This document shows positions 11,981-24,134 of a stretch of 64,000 bases of DNA, piece by piece. The notes beneath the pieces were generated by a model, which saw nothing but the letters and a program-made list of their open reading frames with translations, was not told where the DNA came from and did not search any database. Position 1 is the first letter of the stretch. Each line of letters starts with the position of its first letter. This DNA comes from Acanthochlamys bracteata. Its lineage: Eukaryota; Streptophyta; Magnoliopsida; Pandanales; Velloziaceae. The stretch lies in assembly GCA_019914995.1 (NCBI GenBank), contig CM034132.1, forward strand, positions 7,363,524 through 7,427,523, read 5' to 3'. The translations under genes were made by a program, and so were the position numbers.

Positions 11981-14900
11981 CTGGAGAAGGCGGAAGGAAA
12001 ATAAATCATTGAGTAATTCCCCCTTTAAAGAATCAGATCAAAAGTTCAACTTCATGTTCAAACTTTGAGATGTTCATAACTACTAAGGAAGAAAATCTCC
12101 AGAATTAACCGGGTACATCTTCCCAATTGGAACATAGATACATATATGATGTACTCCATTATGAAATAGTTAGAGGAGGAAGGTTACATGACTTAGAAGT
12201 CACATAGCCCTATGGCACAAGCAGGATGTTCTTCGGGCTCCTATAAGCTTATAGATTAAAATATAGAAAACCAAGAATTGCTTCACTAGCCTAGTTATTT
12301 CTAGCTCCCTGATAATTTACCGAATAGTATAAGTTGTAACTTACCTAAGTCAATAGAGAATTCAAGCAAGTTTGAAATATAAGACCTAATAAATTTTGTG
12401 GAGCGACATATATATGGAACTTGTATTGAAGTGCTCAAGTCAAAACATAGAGAAGCGCCCTTTGAGTGTGCTGTTATTAGAGGCTTAAATAGTTCAAATC
12501 GGAAAAGACTAAAAACTAAAAAACTAAACCTAAAAGACAAACATCAAATGAGAAATTTAGGTTTCCCTAATACATTTATTTATATTTATTCAGCACTTCC
12601 CCGAGTCACCTTAAGTTTGAATTATATAAGCACTTTGATAAAATTCCTATGAAGTTGATAAATTTGTTGAAGTTGCAAGGAGTACATGATCTCAGTACTG
12701 AACTCCTATCAAAGACAAGGTTATATGTATATATGAACATGGTGCATTAGGTGGAAATGTGGCAACAAGCTGAGAAATGATAAAAGACCTACATACTTTG
12801 CATAAAAACCAAAAGAAACAGCATTAACCTTAAATAAACAGCATAAAAGACACACTATCGCACAATGGACAAAAGTATGACATAAAAGTTGTAAATGGTA
12901 TAAAAGCCAAACATTTTGATGAAATAGCATTTGCTGTTGATAATGGCAGAAGATGGCATCAAGTTAATCTAAACCTAAAGAGAACTGATCGAGAAAATTG
13001 AATCAAAGTAAAAAAGTAGAACATTTCTATAAGATTATAAACCCGAAAAACTTTAAATATAAAATTTGCATGTGATGGTTTTATAAGCTAAGAAAAAGAG
13101 ACAATTAAATTGGCATTAGCAAAATAGTTTTAGAAGCATTACATAAGTGCATTTAGGAAATCCAAATTACCACTTTTCTTATCTCCCATCATACTTGCAC
13201 TAAATTCGGCATTGTCATACTTGCACTTCATTTGGCATAGCACCTGACAATGCGCTTCGACAAAAGAATATTGGTAGCAGTTCTTTAAGAGAAAGGTTAG
13301 CTTCTAAAAATCTGAAACCACACTTTAACCTAATTTATGGTGAGAAACACTGGCCATAAAAACTAAGCAAACCATATTTTGAAGAAAAGATCTCAGGTAC
13401 TAGCTTAATGGAAATAGAGTTTTGATAAGCAAAACCAGTTCTTGACAATAGGATAATATAAATATAAATGTAAAGAAAAGATCACACAACTCTATCCACC
13501 ACTCAATCTTGTCATCTTCGAGTTTAAAGAAAGAACCGACCACGATTGATGTGTCAGATATAGTTGTGGTCAATTTATTAAAAAAAACCCCCAAAACCAA
13601 CCCCTTGTCATCCCTAGTAAAAGCATGGGCTGTTATTGTGATGGAATAAGAGGCAAGAAGTGGAGGTGTGGGATTGAATTCTTGTAAATGCAAAGATAGA
13701 CAATGCTATTGGCATTGTGATTGGGGCTGCAAGGTGTGGACACAACAAGACTCTTCTAATTGAGATGAGTACTGAGACAATATTGATGGAGGTTTTGGAA
13801 GTTATGAACTCTTCTAATTGGTTTTCTTCTTTCTTTGATTGGCGTTGGAATGATCATAGGGTCAATAAATAGTTCTTTAGGAAAAGATAAAAATTTAGTG
13901 AGTAGAAGAGATTCGAACATTAGAAAATTATGCCATCAAGATTCACGTAGAAGGCTCCATCTGTTGCATGGAGCTGTGTAGCACCAAGAAAAATACCTTT
14001 CTAAGTTTGGTGTGCTTTGGTTATGTATGGAGTATGATTTGAACTTTAATGGCTAGAGCGAATTGAAGCATGGCCAGAGGGAAGTTCACCATCTTTAGAT
14101 AAAGAGGTAGCCTGATTGGCTTGAGGTGACGAGGTGATCTATCTTGGTTCATAAGCGGTCTTTGATTCTTGGTAGGAGCATAGAAAGCTTGGTTGTAGAA
14201 ACCGTTTTGTTCACGTTTCTTATCAAGTCTCAACCCAAATTCACGCAATCCCTATCACACCCATTTGGGTCCTTATTACTTTGTGGTTATAAAGGCGTCC
14301 TCGAACTGTTATCAAGGATTTCAATGCAGCTTGGTTATGTATCTCCACTTTCTTGACTAGTGATGGTTTAGGTAATATAACAAAAGTGCTACCTTATTGA
14401 TGTGGAATAAAGCTTCTAACTTGGTTGACGGGCTATGACTAAGGCAACGAACCTAAACCCATCATGCTAGCAGCTAAAGTAACCCTTACATGCACCGTGG
14501 AATTGTCCTTCAACCAACAAAACACTCGTATCACGTATACTTCTCCCGCCTAATGAAGAATAAACTCTAGGTCTTTCTTTCTTTTGAGCGATAGCAACAC
14601 AAACTCGAAGCAAACTAAGGCAATTTTGATGGAATTGTTGAATGCTGTCCACCTCTCCAATTGTTACATATGCTCATAACTATTAAAATTGATATAATGA
14701 TTTTCTCTGATGAGAAGTCAGGCTTACATTTGAGAGGACAAGACTCATTGACTTTTTATTTGGAGTTCAAGGTAGAAGTAGGAAAGAGGCTTCACGAAAA
14801 GTGAGGAACAAGTACTTACCAGCTTCATTAAGTTGATTTTTATGGAAATATCATTAAGTTCAACTCTTAAACTAAGTGTTATGGTTGCCATGTCTAGCCA

Positions 14901-15782
14901 CCATCAGTTGGCCAAAGCTTTCAACCATATAACTCCATGTCCTGACAATCAACTACCCCACTAGAATGAAGAGGCCCCATAGCCTTCCCATGGCGATGCT
15001 TGTGTCGGTATCAAAGAATATGAAAGCCATCTTATAGCTGCAATGATGGGGCAGAGGGAGCAGTAGAACTTTTCAAGCATTATGAGGTGAAGGTGATTGT
15101 GGATGATCGCATAAGTGAAAGGATGAGCAAGGGTTTGGTATTGTGTTGGGTTGGGCAGAAGAAGTTGAGGACTAAAGGGTGCCGGTTTACGCCAGCAACA
15201 GGCTGCAACTGTACAGAGTGGAACATAGGGCTAGGGTTTAAGCATTAACAAAGCAGCAATACCAACATCGTATCTTTAAAATGATTGTGGTCTAAGGTTT
15301 ATTTAAGAATAGGTTGCCTTTAGGCTTATAATATGGTTTCATCCTCCTCAACACTTTGGTAAACATATGTTAGATATTCTCTATTGTCTTTCAACTATAA
15401 TACAAATTGTTGAATTGTTCTCCCTGAAATTATAACAACTGGTTCTATCGTTGCAAGTTAAGATGAACAAATTGTATCCAAGTGTAACAAATTTATGGAT
15501 TGCTATCTATTTATCTTCAATACAATGTGAACTCTCATTTTCCTTTATCCTCTCACTATTTATATCCTGTTCAATTCAAATATAATTGATGCCGCATAGA
15601 ACACAATGCAAGGCCAATAGGTTTATCATTCTTTACTATAAAGAAAGGTGTACAGAAATAGATACATGCAATTTTGAAGAATAAAGAATTATTTATGAAA
15701 AGAGCGGGTAAAACAATATCCTATATAATAGCACGGAGAGTAAAATTAGATGTTAACCTTCTTCACACTATCGAACAAAGGG
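11981..15782. other. Intergenic or intronic, nothing resolved
   Basis: No frame here has a recognisable domain. A possible minus-strand exon near 12334-12410 ends in an AG|GTAAGT donor but is unsupported otherwise. The ORF at 13400-13693 (minus) is hydrophobic at one end and matches nothing I know. The 3' flank of the SWEET2-like gene is at the right edge. Confidence 0.4.
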
Positions 15783-18262
15783 TCATACAAGCAAAGGTTG
15801 CCTGGTCCCTTCCCTCGAGTTTCTGCTATAGTATGCATAAACCAGCAACTGTGTGATTCCTAGAACAGTACCAATTCCATTTGGAAGCTGAAAATTAAGT
15901 CATTAAAACTGAATTAGTCAAACAGGTGATTGCTATTACTTTATACAAAAATGCAATATCACTGAAACCAATAAGAAAGGATGAGCTCTCAGAACCCTTA
16001 CAAATATAAAAAGGTCATGCAGCAACATCCCATATGCAAAAAAGGAGATACTCATCAGGAAGGTCGAAAGAGAAAGATAGAAAGGCATGAATTCAACACT
16101 TCCTGTCTGGATCACCAAATTCTGGCATGAACATGTGAATTCAAAGTTCAGATGCAATATACCGTTATAATCAATAATAGAAAAAAAGTCTCTCAACATC
16201 TACAAGAGAGAGAAAAAACAATGAGGAGTGCATCATACAATGATAAATAAAGGGGATGCAAACATGGTAATGAGAGTAGCAATACTCAAGTATCCAACAA
16301 ACATTTGCCTTGAGGTTCCCTCAAATAACTCCAAGCTTAGATAAATGACAAGAGAGAAAATGGAGAACACTCCTACCAACAGTCCACCCATTTTAAGCTG
16401 CAAACATCAAGATAAAACCAAAATTAACAGCAAAGCTAAATGTATCAAGGAATACGACTAAGACTAAATTACAAAAACTGCTGATACTAATACTTAACAA
16501 AGAAAATTTCAGAAATGGCCTCTTCATTACATAATCCCTGAAATAGGCCTGCTGAAAATGTCTATCCTAAAGTCCATATCCAACTACAGTACAACTGAAA
16601 CTCCTCCTACAAGTTTGCCAGAAATAAGTCTTTAGCTAGTGAAACCTGTTCTGTTGTTAAGCATTGCTGTCCTGCCAAGTACAGCTCTATTAGGTAAACA
16701 TTGGGTTAAACTCTAGGGATTATATTCGCGAGACTAACTTTGGATTTTTATAATGAAGGTCGAGCAATTATTTATATCTTTGAAGAAATGTTGCTCAAAA
16801 TATCTTTGAAAGAAGAAGTCTTTTAACTATACCTTCCTAGTATTATCCGCATAGACAATGAAGATGAAGACATATACCAGCTGGAATACAGCACCAACTC
16901 CATTGACAGTCGCCACCAAGATAACATCATGAGATACAATAGGTAGACCATACCAAAAAGTAATCAAGCAATTCAAGAGGGCATAAATATATGGTAACCC
17001 TGAGAATTGCTGGGTTGATTTGCTTCTCACAATCCGCTTGAATGTAGGTCTGAAGAATCACAAGTGTCCAGTTTAAGAACATGCAGTGAATGACATCTCA
17101 CCTACATAGCCAGAAATTAGTTGGAAGGACTTACACTGGTGAGATGAACAATACAAAAGCAAGGAGGTTACCTGCATAAATAGAAGTATGACCATTTAGA
17201 AACCAACAATGTAAAAGTTAAGTGAAAAAGCAACATAAGAATTTACACTATGAGAAACAAACAGACTTTTAAAACCCAGAAAAAGAAACCTTCATACAAT
17301 TTCTAGTAACTCTCTGGTCTACATACTTGCTTTCCCATCATGGGCTGAAAAATCCAGGACTTATTACCAGTAAGGGCGTGTTTCAAATGTACGCAAGTAA
17401 GTTTCACGAAAGTGAAGTTTCATGAAAATGGGTTGGAAGTGCAGTTTAGTTTTTGTGTTTCAATTTTTTTATTGAAATGGGTTGGAAGTGAAGTAGTAAC
17501 TTGGAAGTGTAGTTCTGAATTCAGTTTACATTTGGAACATATGAACTGTCCGAAACTCTAATTCTAGTGGGAGAAATTGGAGTTCCGGATGTTTGAACAC
17601 GCCCTAACCCTCATGCTATCTGAAATGATTAATCTCCTAATGAACCAATATCTCTCGGAGGAAGTTACAGAAATATCATATTGAAAATTTGGTCCAAGTA
17701 ACTATCAGTAATCCAAAAGAGGCGATCAATCTGCTTTTTCGTGAGCAACTGACTTCACATAAATAAACAAGCAGCAGTACATATAGAGAAAAACCTTTAC
17801 CACAACCAAATTGAGCACAGACAGCAGTGAAACAAAAAAGAAAAAAATCTACAATGATCATCCAACATTCCCGAAGGCATTCCCCTACAAATAGACCAGC
17901 ACATTCATTTCTACAACTCCGTGAGCATACACAACCACAAGAGGTGCTTCCTTGAAGAAGAACCAAAAGGTTTTTTTTTTTAAATCTAGATGATTGATCT
18001 TTCAGGGACATGGCTGATCTTTTCTTCATTCCAACCAACTACCAATTACCAACTTTCAAAGAGGACATGACTGATCTTTTCGTCCTTCCAACCAACATTA
18101 CCAATTACCAACTTTCAAAGCAGTACCTAAAATCTAGAAAAAGCGGGAGGGGATAGAAAACAAATCTAGAAGACGAAAGGGAGAATTACCAAGAACTCCA
18201 GCGGCGTAGCTGAAGAGCTGGGAGAAAGAAAACACAGCCGTAGAAAGAGTATTCGTCAACAT
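15783..18262 (-). CDS. SWEET2: SWEET2-like sugar transporter, complete gene
   Basis: This is a clade I SWEET (MtN3/saliva) uniporter. Arabidopsis SWEET2 sits in the tonoplast and moves glucose. Minus-strand exons are 18190-18262, 17135-17171, 16833-17049, 16239-16397, 16002-16121 and 15783-15887. All introns are GT-AG and the phases agree, giving 236 residues, the usual length. Family blocks: SPVPTFKRI (about 35-43), SGLPYIYALLNCLITFWYG (about 53-71), MFASPLFIINLVIQTGSVEF (about 154-173), FMPFYLSLSTFLMS (about 173-186) and LPNGIGTVLGI in the last exon. Two MtN3 repeats joined by a linker helix (seven TM segments) are expected. The second exon is 37 bp, as is typical of SWEET genes. The N-terminus (MLTNTLSTAVFSFSQLFSY) differs from Arabidopsis but keeps the AAG-LGN-AF pattern. 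A MITE sits in intron 1. No break was found. SWEET1 is less likely because the family blocks fit SWEET2 best. Confidence 0.93.
17374..17604. mobile_element. Tourist-like MITE in SWEET2 intron 1
   Basis: A 231-bp element has terminal inverted repeats GGGCGTGTTTCAAA and TTTGAACACGCCC. It is flanked on both sides by TAA, the 3-bp TWA target typical of PIF/Harbinger MITEs. It contains no ORF and an internally repeated gggttggaagtg word. It lies well away from the splice sites. Confidence 0.75.
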
Positions 18263-18474
18263 CAACTCCACTTCTCTCTCTCTCCCCCTCTCTGAAAGAG
18301 CTTTGAAACTTCTTTATCAGCTGCTTACTTGCTGGAAAACGTCTCTCTTTCTGTCTCTGCATTTATGAAAAGATCACGTCTCTGCGTTTAGAAAACAATC
18401 TAGCTTCCTTTCTCTGTCTCTCTCAAAAGGAACTCTTGAGGAGTTTCAGGAGATTAATAAAATTAATCTCACTC

Positions 18475-18482
18475 TTATAAAA
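18475..18482 (-). promoter_or_regulatory. Possible TATA box of SWEET2-like gene
   Basis: A minus-strand TTTTATAAGAG lies about 215 bp upstream of the start codon. The leader between them is GA-rich on the coding strand, as is common in plant 5' UTRs. The call rests on position and sequence only. Confidence 0.35.
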
Positions 18483-18485
18483 TTT

Positions 18486-20298
18486 TTAGTTTGTAATGAT
18501 TTGATCCTTGCTGGCTCGGTCTGCCAAGTTCAAATGTTTGTCTTCGTCTGTCGCTGTCTTTTGAGAGAAGCGAGAGCGCATGGCAATGCTATTAATTAAT
18601 TGCAAGCTCAGCAAATACAAGCTGAGCTGGAAATGGAACCCGCAATGAACCAGATAAGCACCGTGATTTTTGTCAGTTGAAACGAACGGCCCACTTCTAA
18701 GCGACGGTTCATTTCTTTCTGTTCTTTGCTTTTATTTTTTAATTTTGGCTTTTGGTTTCGGTACTAGGTCAGCGCTTCTATGATATCTTCAATGTTTTAA
18801 TAGGTAAAAAAAGAATTTTTCATTAAAAAGTTTTGAAAAGTTTTAAATAAATTTTAGAAAATAAATGTGTTAATATTATTAATTATGATTATTTATATTT
18901 TAAATTAAAAAAATATTTTTAGATTAAAAAAATCTAACTATTTTTTCAGAAAAAGTTATGTCAAACATAGTGCCGTCGACTGATGTGGTTGACATTGTCA
19001 GTTAACCGCTTGCGTTGCTTTGCTTTTTGCCTGATTAATATTAGATTACATAAAAACAAAGATGCGTGTGGAAGCGGCGTGGGAACAGCACGTTCGATTG
19101 CCTGAACAACATGATAACATATAATAATAATGAGAAGGATCTTGACATTCCATTCTATTGTTCTCCAACATGAGGCCAGGAGCAGTTAACATTGTGAGAT
19201 GTTTAAGAGTACTTCTAAAAAAATATTTTAAAATAAGTTTTAATATTTATTTTAAAAAATAATAATAAAATTATGTATAATTTTTATATTTTAAAAAAAT
19301 ATTATAAAAAATTATTTCAAAAATATATAATTAAAAATTAAAATAGAAAAAATTAAAAAATTTAACCAAACAGTACCTAAGTTCTTCTACAATAATAGAG
19401 TTCTTTTCTATGAGTTGAAAGAAAATTACTTAATTACTTTCCAGTCTAGTAGTGCTCAATCTATCTCACTCATTTTTTATCATAATTTTAAAATCTAACT
19501 CAGTTCTTGACAGAAAAATGTACCGGTTACACGATTAATCAGACAGATACCGGATCAACTCACTAGATCAAATTAAAATTTTTATCAAATAAATATTAAT
19601 ACTATAAATATATTATATGCATTATATAATATATACTGTAGCAACTATTTAAAATTTTTTAAATAATATGATTGCATACAATAAATATTGAATATGTTTT
19701 TAAAATTATTATTTTTATATTTTTGAAGCAATAGTCTTGAAAACAATAGCCAAAAAGTCATGTTTTAAGCATTACTAATTAGCTACTCTAAGTGTTTATC
19801 ATGTTTCTTTCGGAAGTGAAGGCAAATCGAGGCCACTCTTCATATTTTCTTTTGGATTTTTATCATTTTTTTGCTAATGTTTCCTTTTTGGAAAGAAAGT
19901 ATAACACAGTTTGATTCATTAGTTCATGGTTCAACAAGTAGTTAGCATTATCATTTAGTATAACACAAAAGTTTGATTCATTAGTTCATGGTTCAACCAG
20001 AAGTCACGCATTACCTTTTATGTAATACTCCACACGGAGTACAAATGATCGGCAGCTAAAAAGAACATTAATCTCTGTAATCAAATACCAAAGTTGCTTC
20101 CAATTACTTACAAAAATAGTACGAACCTAAACTTGCAAACTTTTAACAAAAGAGAAGAGTAAACAGTGGAGATGGGAATCCAGATAAGAGACAAAGATTA
20201 GTTCTTAGTAATGATCATTAAATTTCCATTATTTTGTTTTTTACTTTTTTTTTCTTCTCTATCAGCCATCACCTAACTAATTAATGATAGTTAACTAG
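18486..20298. other. AT-rich intergenic, MITE-like stretches
   Basis: Very AT-rich runs at about 18780-18960 and 19200-19380 look like decayed AT-rich MITEs, because flanking words such as ccaaacagtaccta recur in the 50-52 kb cluster. A short direct duplication (tttgattcattagttcatgg) occurs near 19910 and 19975. I see no gene. Confidence 0.4.
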
Positions 20299-20523
20299 TT
20301 AAGCAGTAATCACTCTCTTAGCATCAAAGTAGTAATGCTTCATCATGGGATCCACCGCCATCGGTTGATAGCTAGCAGTTTTATCAGCGACCGCAGCTAT
20401 AGTCGGCTTCATGACGTATTGCATGAACTCTTCATCGGCAATTAACGCTGCCATGGTCTCCGGCGCCAGATTGACTTCTAGTTCAATGCTTTCTTTTCCA
20501 TTTCTCTCAAGAAAAGCCGGCAT
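20299..20523 (-). CDS. Hypothetical 74-residue protein
   Basis: A minus-strand frame of 75 codons runs from ATG at 20523 to TAA. It is markedly less AT-rich than its surroundings and has balanced composition (acidic start, ELEVNLAPETMAALIADEEF, then a basic end). The frame stays open a few codons upstream of the ATG (KFDSK), so it may be a terminal exon. A TATA-like ttatattatt near 20757-20766 (minus strand) could serve a leader. The upstream frame at 20552-20743 starts with a signal-peptide-like segment but cannot be linked. No family was recognised. It may be a small plant-specific gene or a gene remnant. Confidence 0.4.
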   Translation of the reverse strand: MPAFLERNGKESIELEVNLAPETMAALIADEEFMQYVMKPTIAAVADKTASYQPMAVDPMMKHYYFDAKRVITA

Positions 20524-21070
20524 CTTACTGTCAAACTTGTTTACTCAGACACTACGTACAGCCACTGTCAGTACCCAACCGAAATCGTTGTCTTCGTACA
20601 TTGTGAAATAGGAGAAGATCGACAAACAATTGGCAATCTGAAAGGGGATGAAATAAATGAGCAAGACGGAGATGGGTGCAAGATACAGTTGCGAAGAACC
20701 AGCAAGAGAGAGCAACTAAGATAGAGAAAGAGCTATGTGGCATGGTTTTGTTTAATAATAATATAAGACCCGTTCAGTAAGGTCACAGGATTAATTTGGA
20801 ACCCGACTGGATCGATTTTGATCCACAGGCTTGGACGGTACTAGCCACTAACTTAGTTCAAGATCAGTGCCAGATCGCCAATTTCTAATCCGACCCGGGC
20901 CGGTTTGAATCGAGTTCTAAAATAGTGATTTTAATTCAATATTAAAAAGATGACGAAAGTTAACACTATAGCTACCAAAAATATTATTTGTTAATTGCAA
21001 AATATCTTACCTCATCTAAAATTCTATGCATATAGAGATGACAGATCACTATCTTTCCCTTATTCTAAAC
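20524..21070. other. Upstream region of the small ORF
   Basis: It contains a possible leader for the 20.3 kb ORF and a patch at 20770-20910 with gacccg/ggtttgaatcgag words like those in other repeats of the window. It has no defined termini and no gene. Confidence 0.35.
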
Positions 21071-21075
21071 AGAGA

Positions 21076-24000
21076 TGTAACGTCCCAAACCTTACTTATG
21101 GGCTAAGCCTAAGGCCCAAATTGCCTTATATCTTATCTTATATATATTTTTTTTAATTTATTTTCTTTCTCCTTCTCATCTACCTCTTTTGATAGCCATA
21201 TCCGCTCCTCCTCCTCCAGTCAATGACCGTCCCCTCCGACACCGATTTTCTTGATTCTTTCTCCGGCGTTCATCTCCTTGCCCTTTTCTTGGTCTTTCTT
21301 TCTTCAGTTTCACTGATTGAGATTTAATCATCGCCAAGCAAAAATTCTAGTTCGCCGGTACCGACAAATCAACAACGCCAAGTTATGAAAAACTATCTCC
21401 TCATCTCGTTGATGCTTTTCCCTTTATTAACTGAGATCAATTACAGCTTAGGAGAAAAGAAGCACGATTTTGTCGAGCTATCACGAAAATGGTCGATTCT
21501 GGCTCCGGCAATGGTTTCTAAGTTGACATCCTATTAAACTTTGCTACTATTGAGGATCATTTTGTTGTTTGATTTTCCTCTAGGTGAAAAGTTCGCCGAA
21601 ATCCTAAATCTCGCTGGAATCTTGCAAGTCACACAATCTAGATATTCTTTGAATAAAAATCAACAAGTTCGTCATTTCGATTCGGGGTCGGTTTCAAGTC
21701 CAACTTATTTTAATTTGGATTAAAAGAGGAGTTGTCGGGTGACCCGAATTCATAATAGTTTTTGTTTTGGATGATTGCGTGCACTTTAGTTGTCGTGCCA
21801 CTTTTATTTCTAAATTATCGTTAGGAATTTTGCCACAAGTATCATCTGATTTGAAAATTTCGTCATGACTGCCACCTTCTTCGCATATTACAATTGACTT
21901 TTCATACTTTGGTTGCATGTAGGATGCATGCTTGTTTGAGATATATTTAAACATATGTAAAAGCATGCTAGTAAATAAGTAGGTTATCATATTATTCAGA
22001 TTTTATTTATGAATGTTAACGGGCTAGATGATAAACCTAATAGCATGATGGATAATGCATAAGGAGAGTGCCTGATGATGCATTCTTGCATGAGAATCAT
22101 GATAATAAGTTATAAAAGCATGCATGCCCTTCATAAGATTTAATGGTAAAATTCATTTAGCATGCTTATAACTAGTACATGTATATAGGAATCTTGACAA
22201 AAAGTTTATTCGCTTACTAGTAAATGGCTTAGCATGTCTAATTAGAATACTTAAATCGACTGAGTTGCAAGCGCATGTTAGAAACCAATTGCATGAACTA
22301 TTTGGACTTTTGCATGAAATGTATAATTTATTTGTGGAACATTCTTATAGAGAATGATGATCCTTGCAACATTATGCACGCTAATGTTACATTTTAGAGT
22401 ATGACTCTCCTTATTAAAGTTCACTTGTGTGTCATGCATAGATTATGTGATAAAAATATACCTACATGTGCATGGATATCTGATTACGATTGAAACTAGT
22501 GGAGGCTTTAAGCATGAATAACTATGTATATGTATGCATAAGCATATGACATATGACTAATGCTTATAGAGGTTTGAGTTCGATTGACTTTACGCATGGA
22601 CACACATGCTGCACGAGAGTATATGAGTCGAAGGCTAAGATCAGGACTCCAATGGGTGTGGGACCGGCATACACTTATGACCATAGTATTGTTAGATCTA
22701 TGCACGTGGGGGCGATACCACGACCCATTCGGTTCGATCATTCGGGATGGTTATACTTCGTCGAGATAGTAGTAGCCTAATTGATAGGTTTGAATTGGAG
22801 ACAGGTTCTCGGTCTTAATTATATGATTATTATTATAATTTTTCGATTAGTTCATCATGTAGATATATACATGTGCATGCATGATGATATATATAGATAG
22901 TATAGGCATGCATTTGACTTTTTACTCCATCTTGATTTTTTGACAAAATGTCAGATCATAGATATAAATACATTTGCAACCATAATCACACATATAGATA
23001 ATACAGGCATGTACTTAAACTATTGCTCATAATCATGTATGCATGCATTCATACATCTTTGCTATACGAGATTGGTAAATGCAGATGCATGAGATTTCAT
23101 TGAGATATGCGATATATATAAGATTACCTCCTTATTTGCGTGCATGTGTGTATATTGATAACATTTGATGCGAGTTGGAGATATGGTCTCATTTGATCGT
23201 TTGAACTTTATGACTATAACTCTTTAGTGCATGACACACATTGTATTTAGTATGTTCGAGTGGATGACCTATAAAGGTATATTATTCGTATTGATAGACA
23301 TATGCATACATGTAGATAATATAAAGATGTGTGTTTGGTATATTTACTTATGTGTGCGGAAATATAAAAATATAAGAATAGAGCACTCGAATAAAATAAT
23401 CACTTGATATAAGAGAATGGTGTTGTGTTCTACATGTCGTGCTCCATGTATCTGTCCTTAGTAGAACTAGATTGGTATGAGACAACCTAAGACTCGGTAA
23501 GACATACTCTGCTCTATTGATGCATCTGTAACATGTATATGAGTACAAAGAAAACAATTAGGTAATATTAGAAGTTTTAAATGGTGCATTCTGAATTTTA
23601 CCTTACTGCGACTGAGGTTAGCTTTTTCTTTCGTTAGCCTCTCCTATACAATACAAAGTTTAGCTGAAGATTAGTATATTATGCTATTGCGGATTGGAGT
23701 GACGCATTAAGGACATATCAGCATGTTGTCGTATTTTATTTAGTTTGCTCTCTAATACTCGGGGGACTGTATTATTTTTATTAATGCTTTGTAATTATCG
23801 ATTTTGATAGTATTGTATTTATTTATTTTCTCTGCTTGCTGATACTTATTATCGTAGGCAGCGGTTGTATAGATTAGCTAGGTCTTTTGTATGTAATTTT
23901 ATTTCTTATTGATGTTTGTCGATAAGTACTTATGATATTGTTGTTGTAGTTTACTTGTTGGATTTTCCTCTTGAATTTGAAAGGAAGTTCAGGCGAAAAT

Positions 24001-24129
24001 TTTGAAACTTTTTACACGTATTGTTTTGAAGTCGGTCTTTAATAGGCTTATTAGATTGGATCGAGTTCGAGCTTTGTTTGGGCGTGGTTTAGTTCAGTAC
24101 TGGTCATGGCCTAAGATTAGGTCGTGACA
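21076..24129 (+). mobile_element. Solo LTR, about 3.05 kb, gypsy-type
   Basis: It starts TGTAACGTCCCAAACC and ends GGTCGTGACA (TG...CA). It is flanked by a perfect 5-bp duplication, agaga, at 21071-21075 and 24130-24134. The first 500 bp include a CT-rich, GC-richer section. The middle is rich in tgcatgcat words. The last 200 bp contain a long pyrimidine/purine-mixed leader-like section. There is no internal repeat of the ends, no primer site and no gag or pol. The simplest reading is one LTR left after recombination between the two LTRs of a Ty3/gypsy element. The long length and TGTAACG start suggest a Tekay-like lineage, but this is inference. Confidence 0.78.
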
Positions 24130-24134
24130 AGAGA

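Noticed and set aside
17676-18038. 120-residue minus-strand frame with hydrophobic Cys-rich segments
   Set aside because: It lies inside intron 1 of the SWEET2-like gene, has no splice support and no family pattern.
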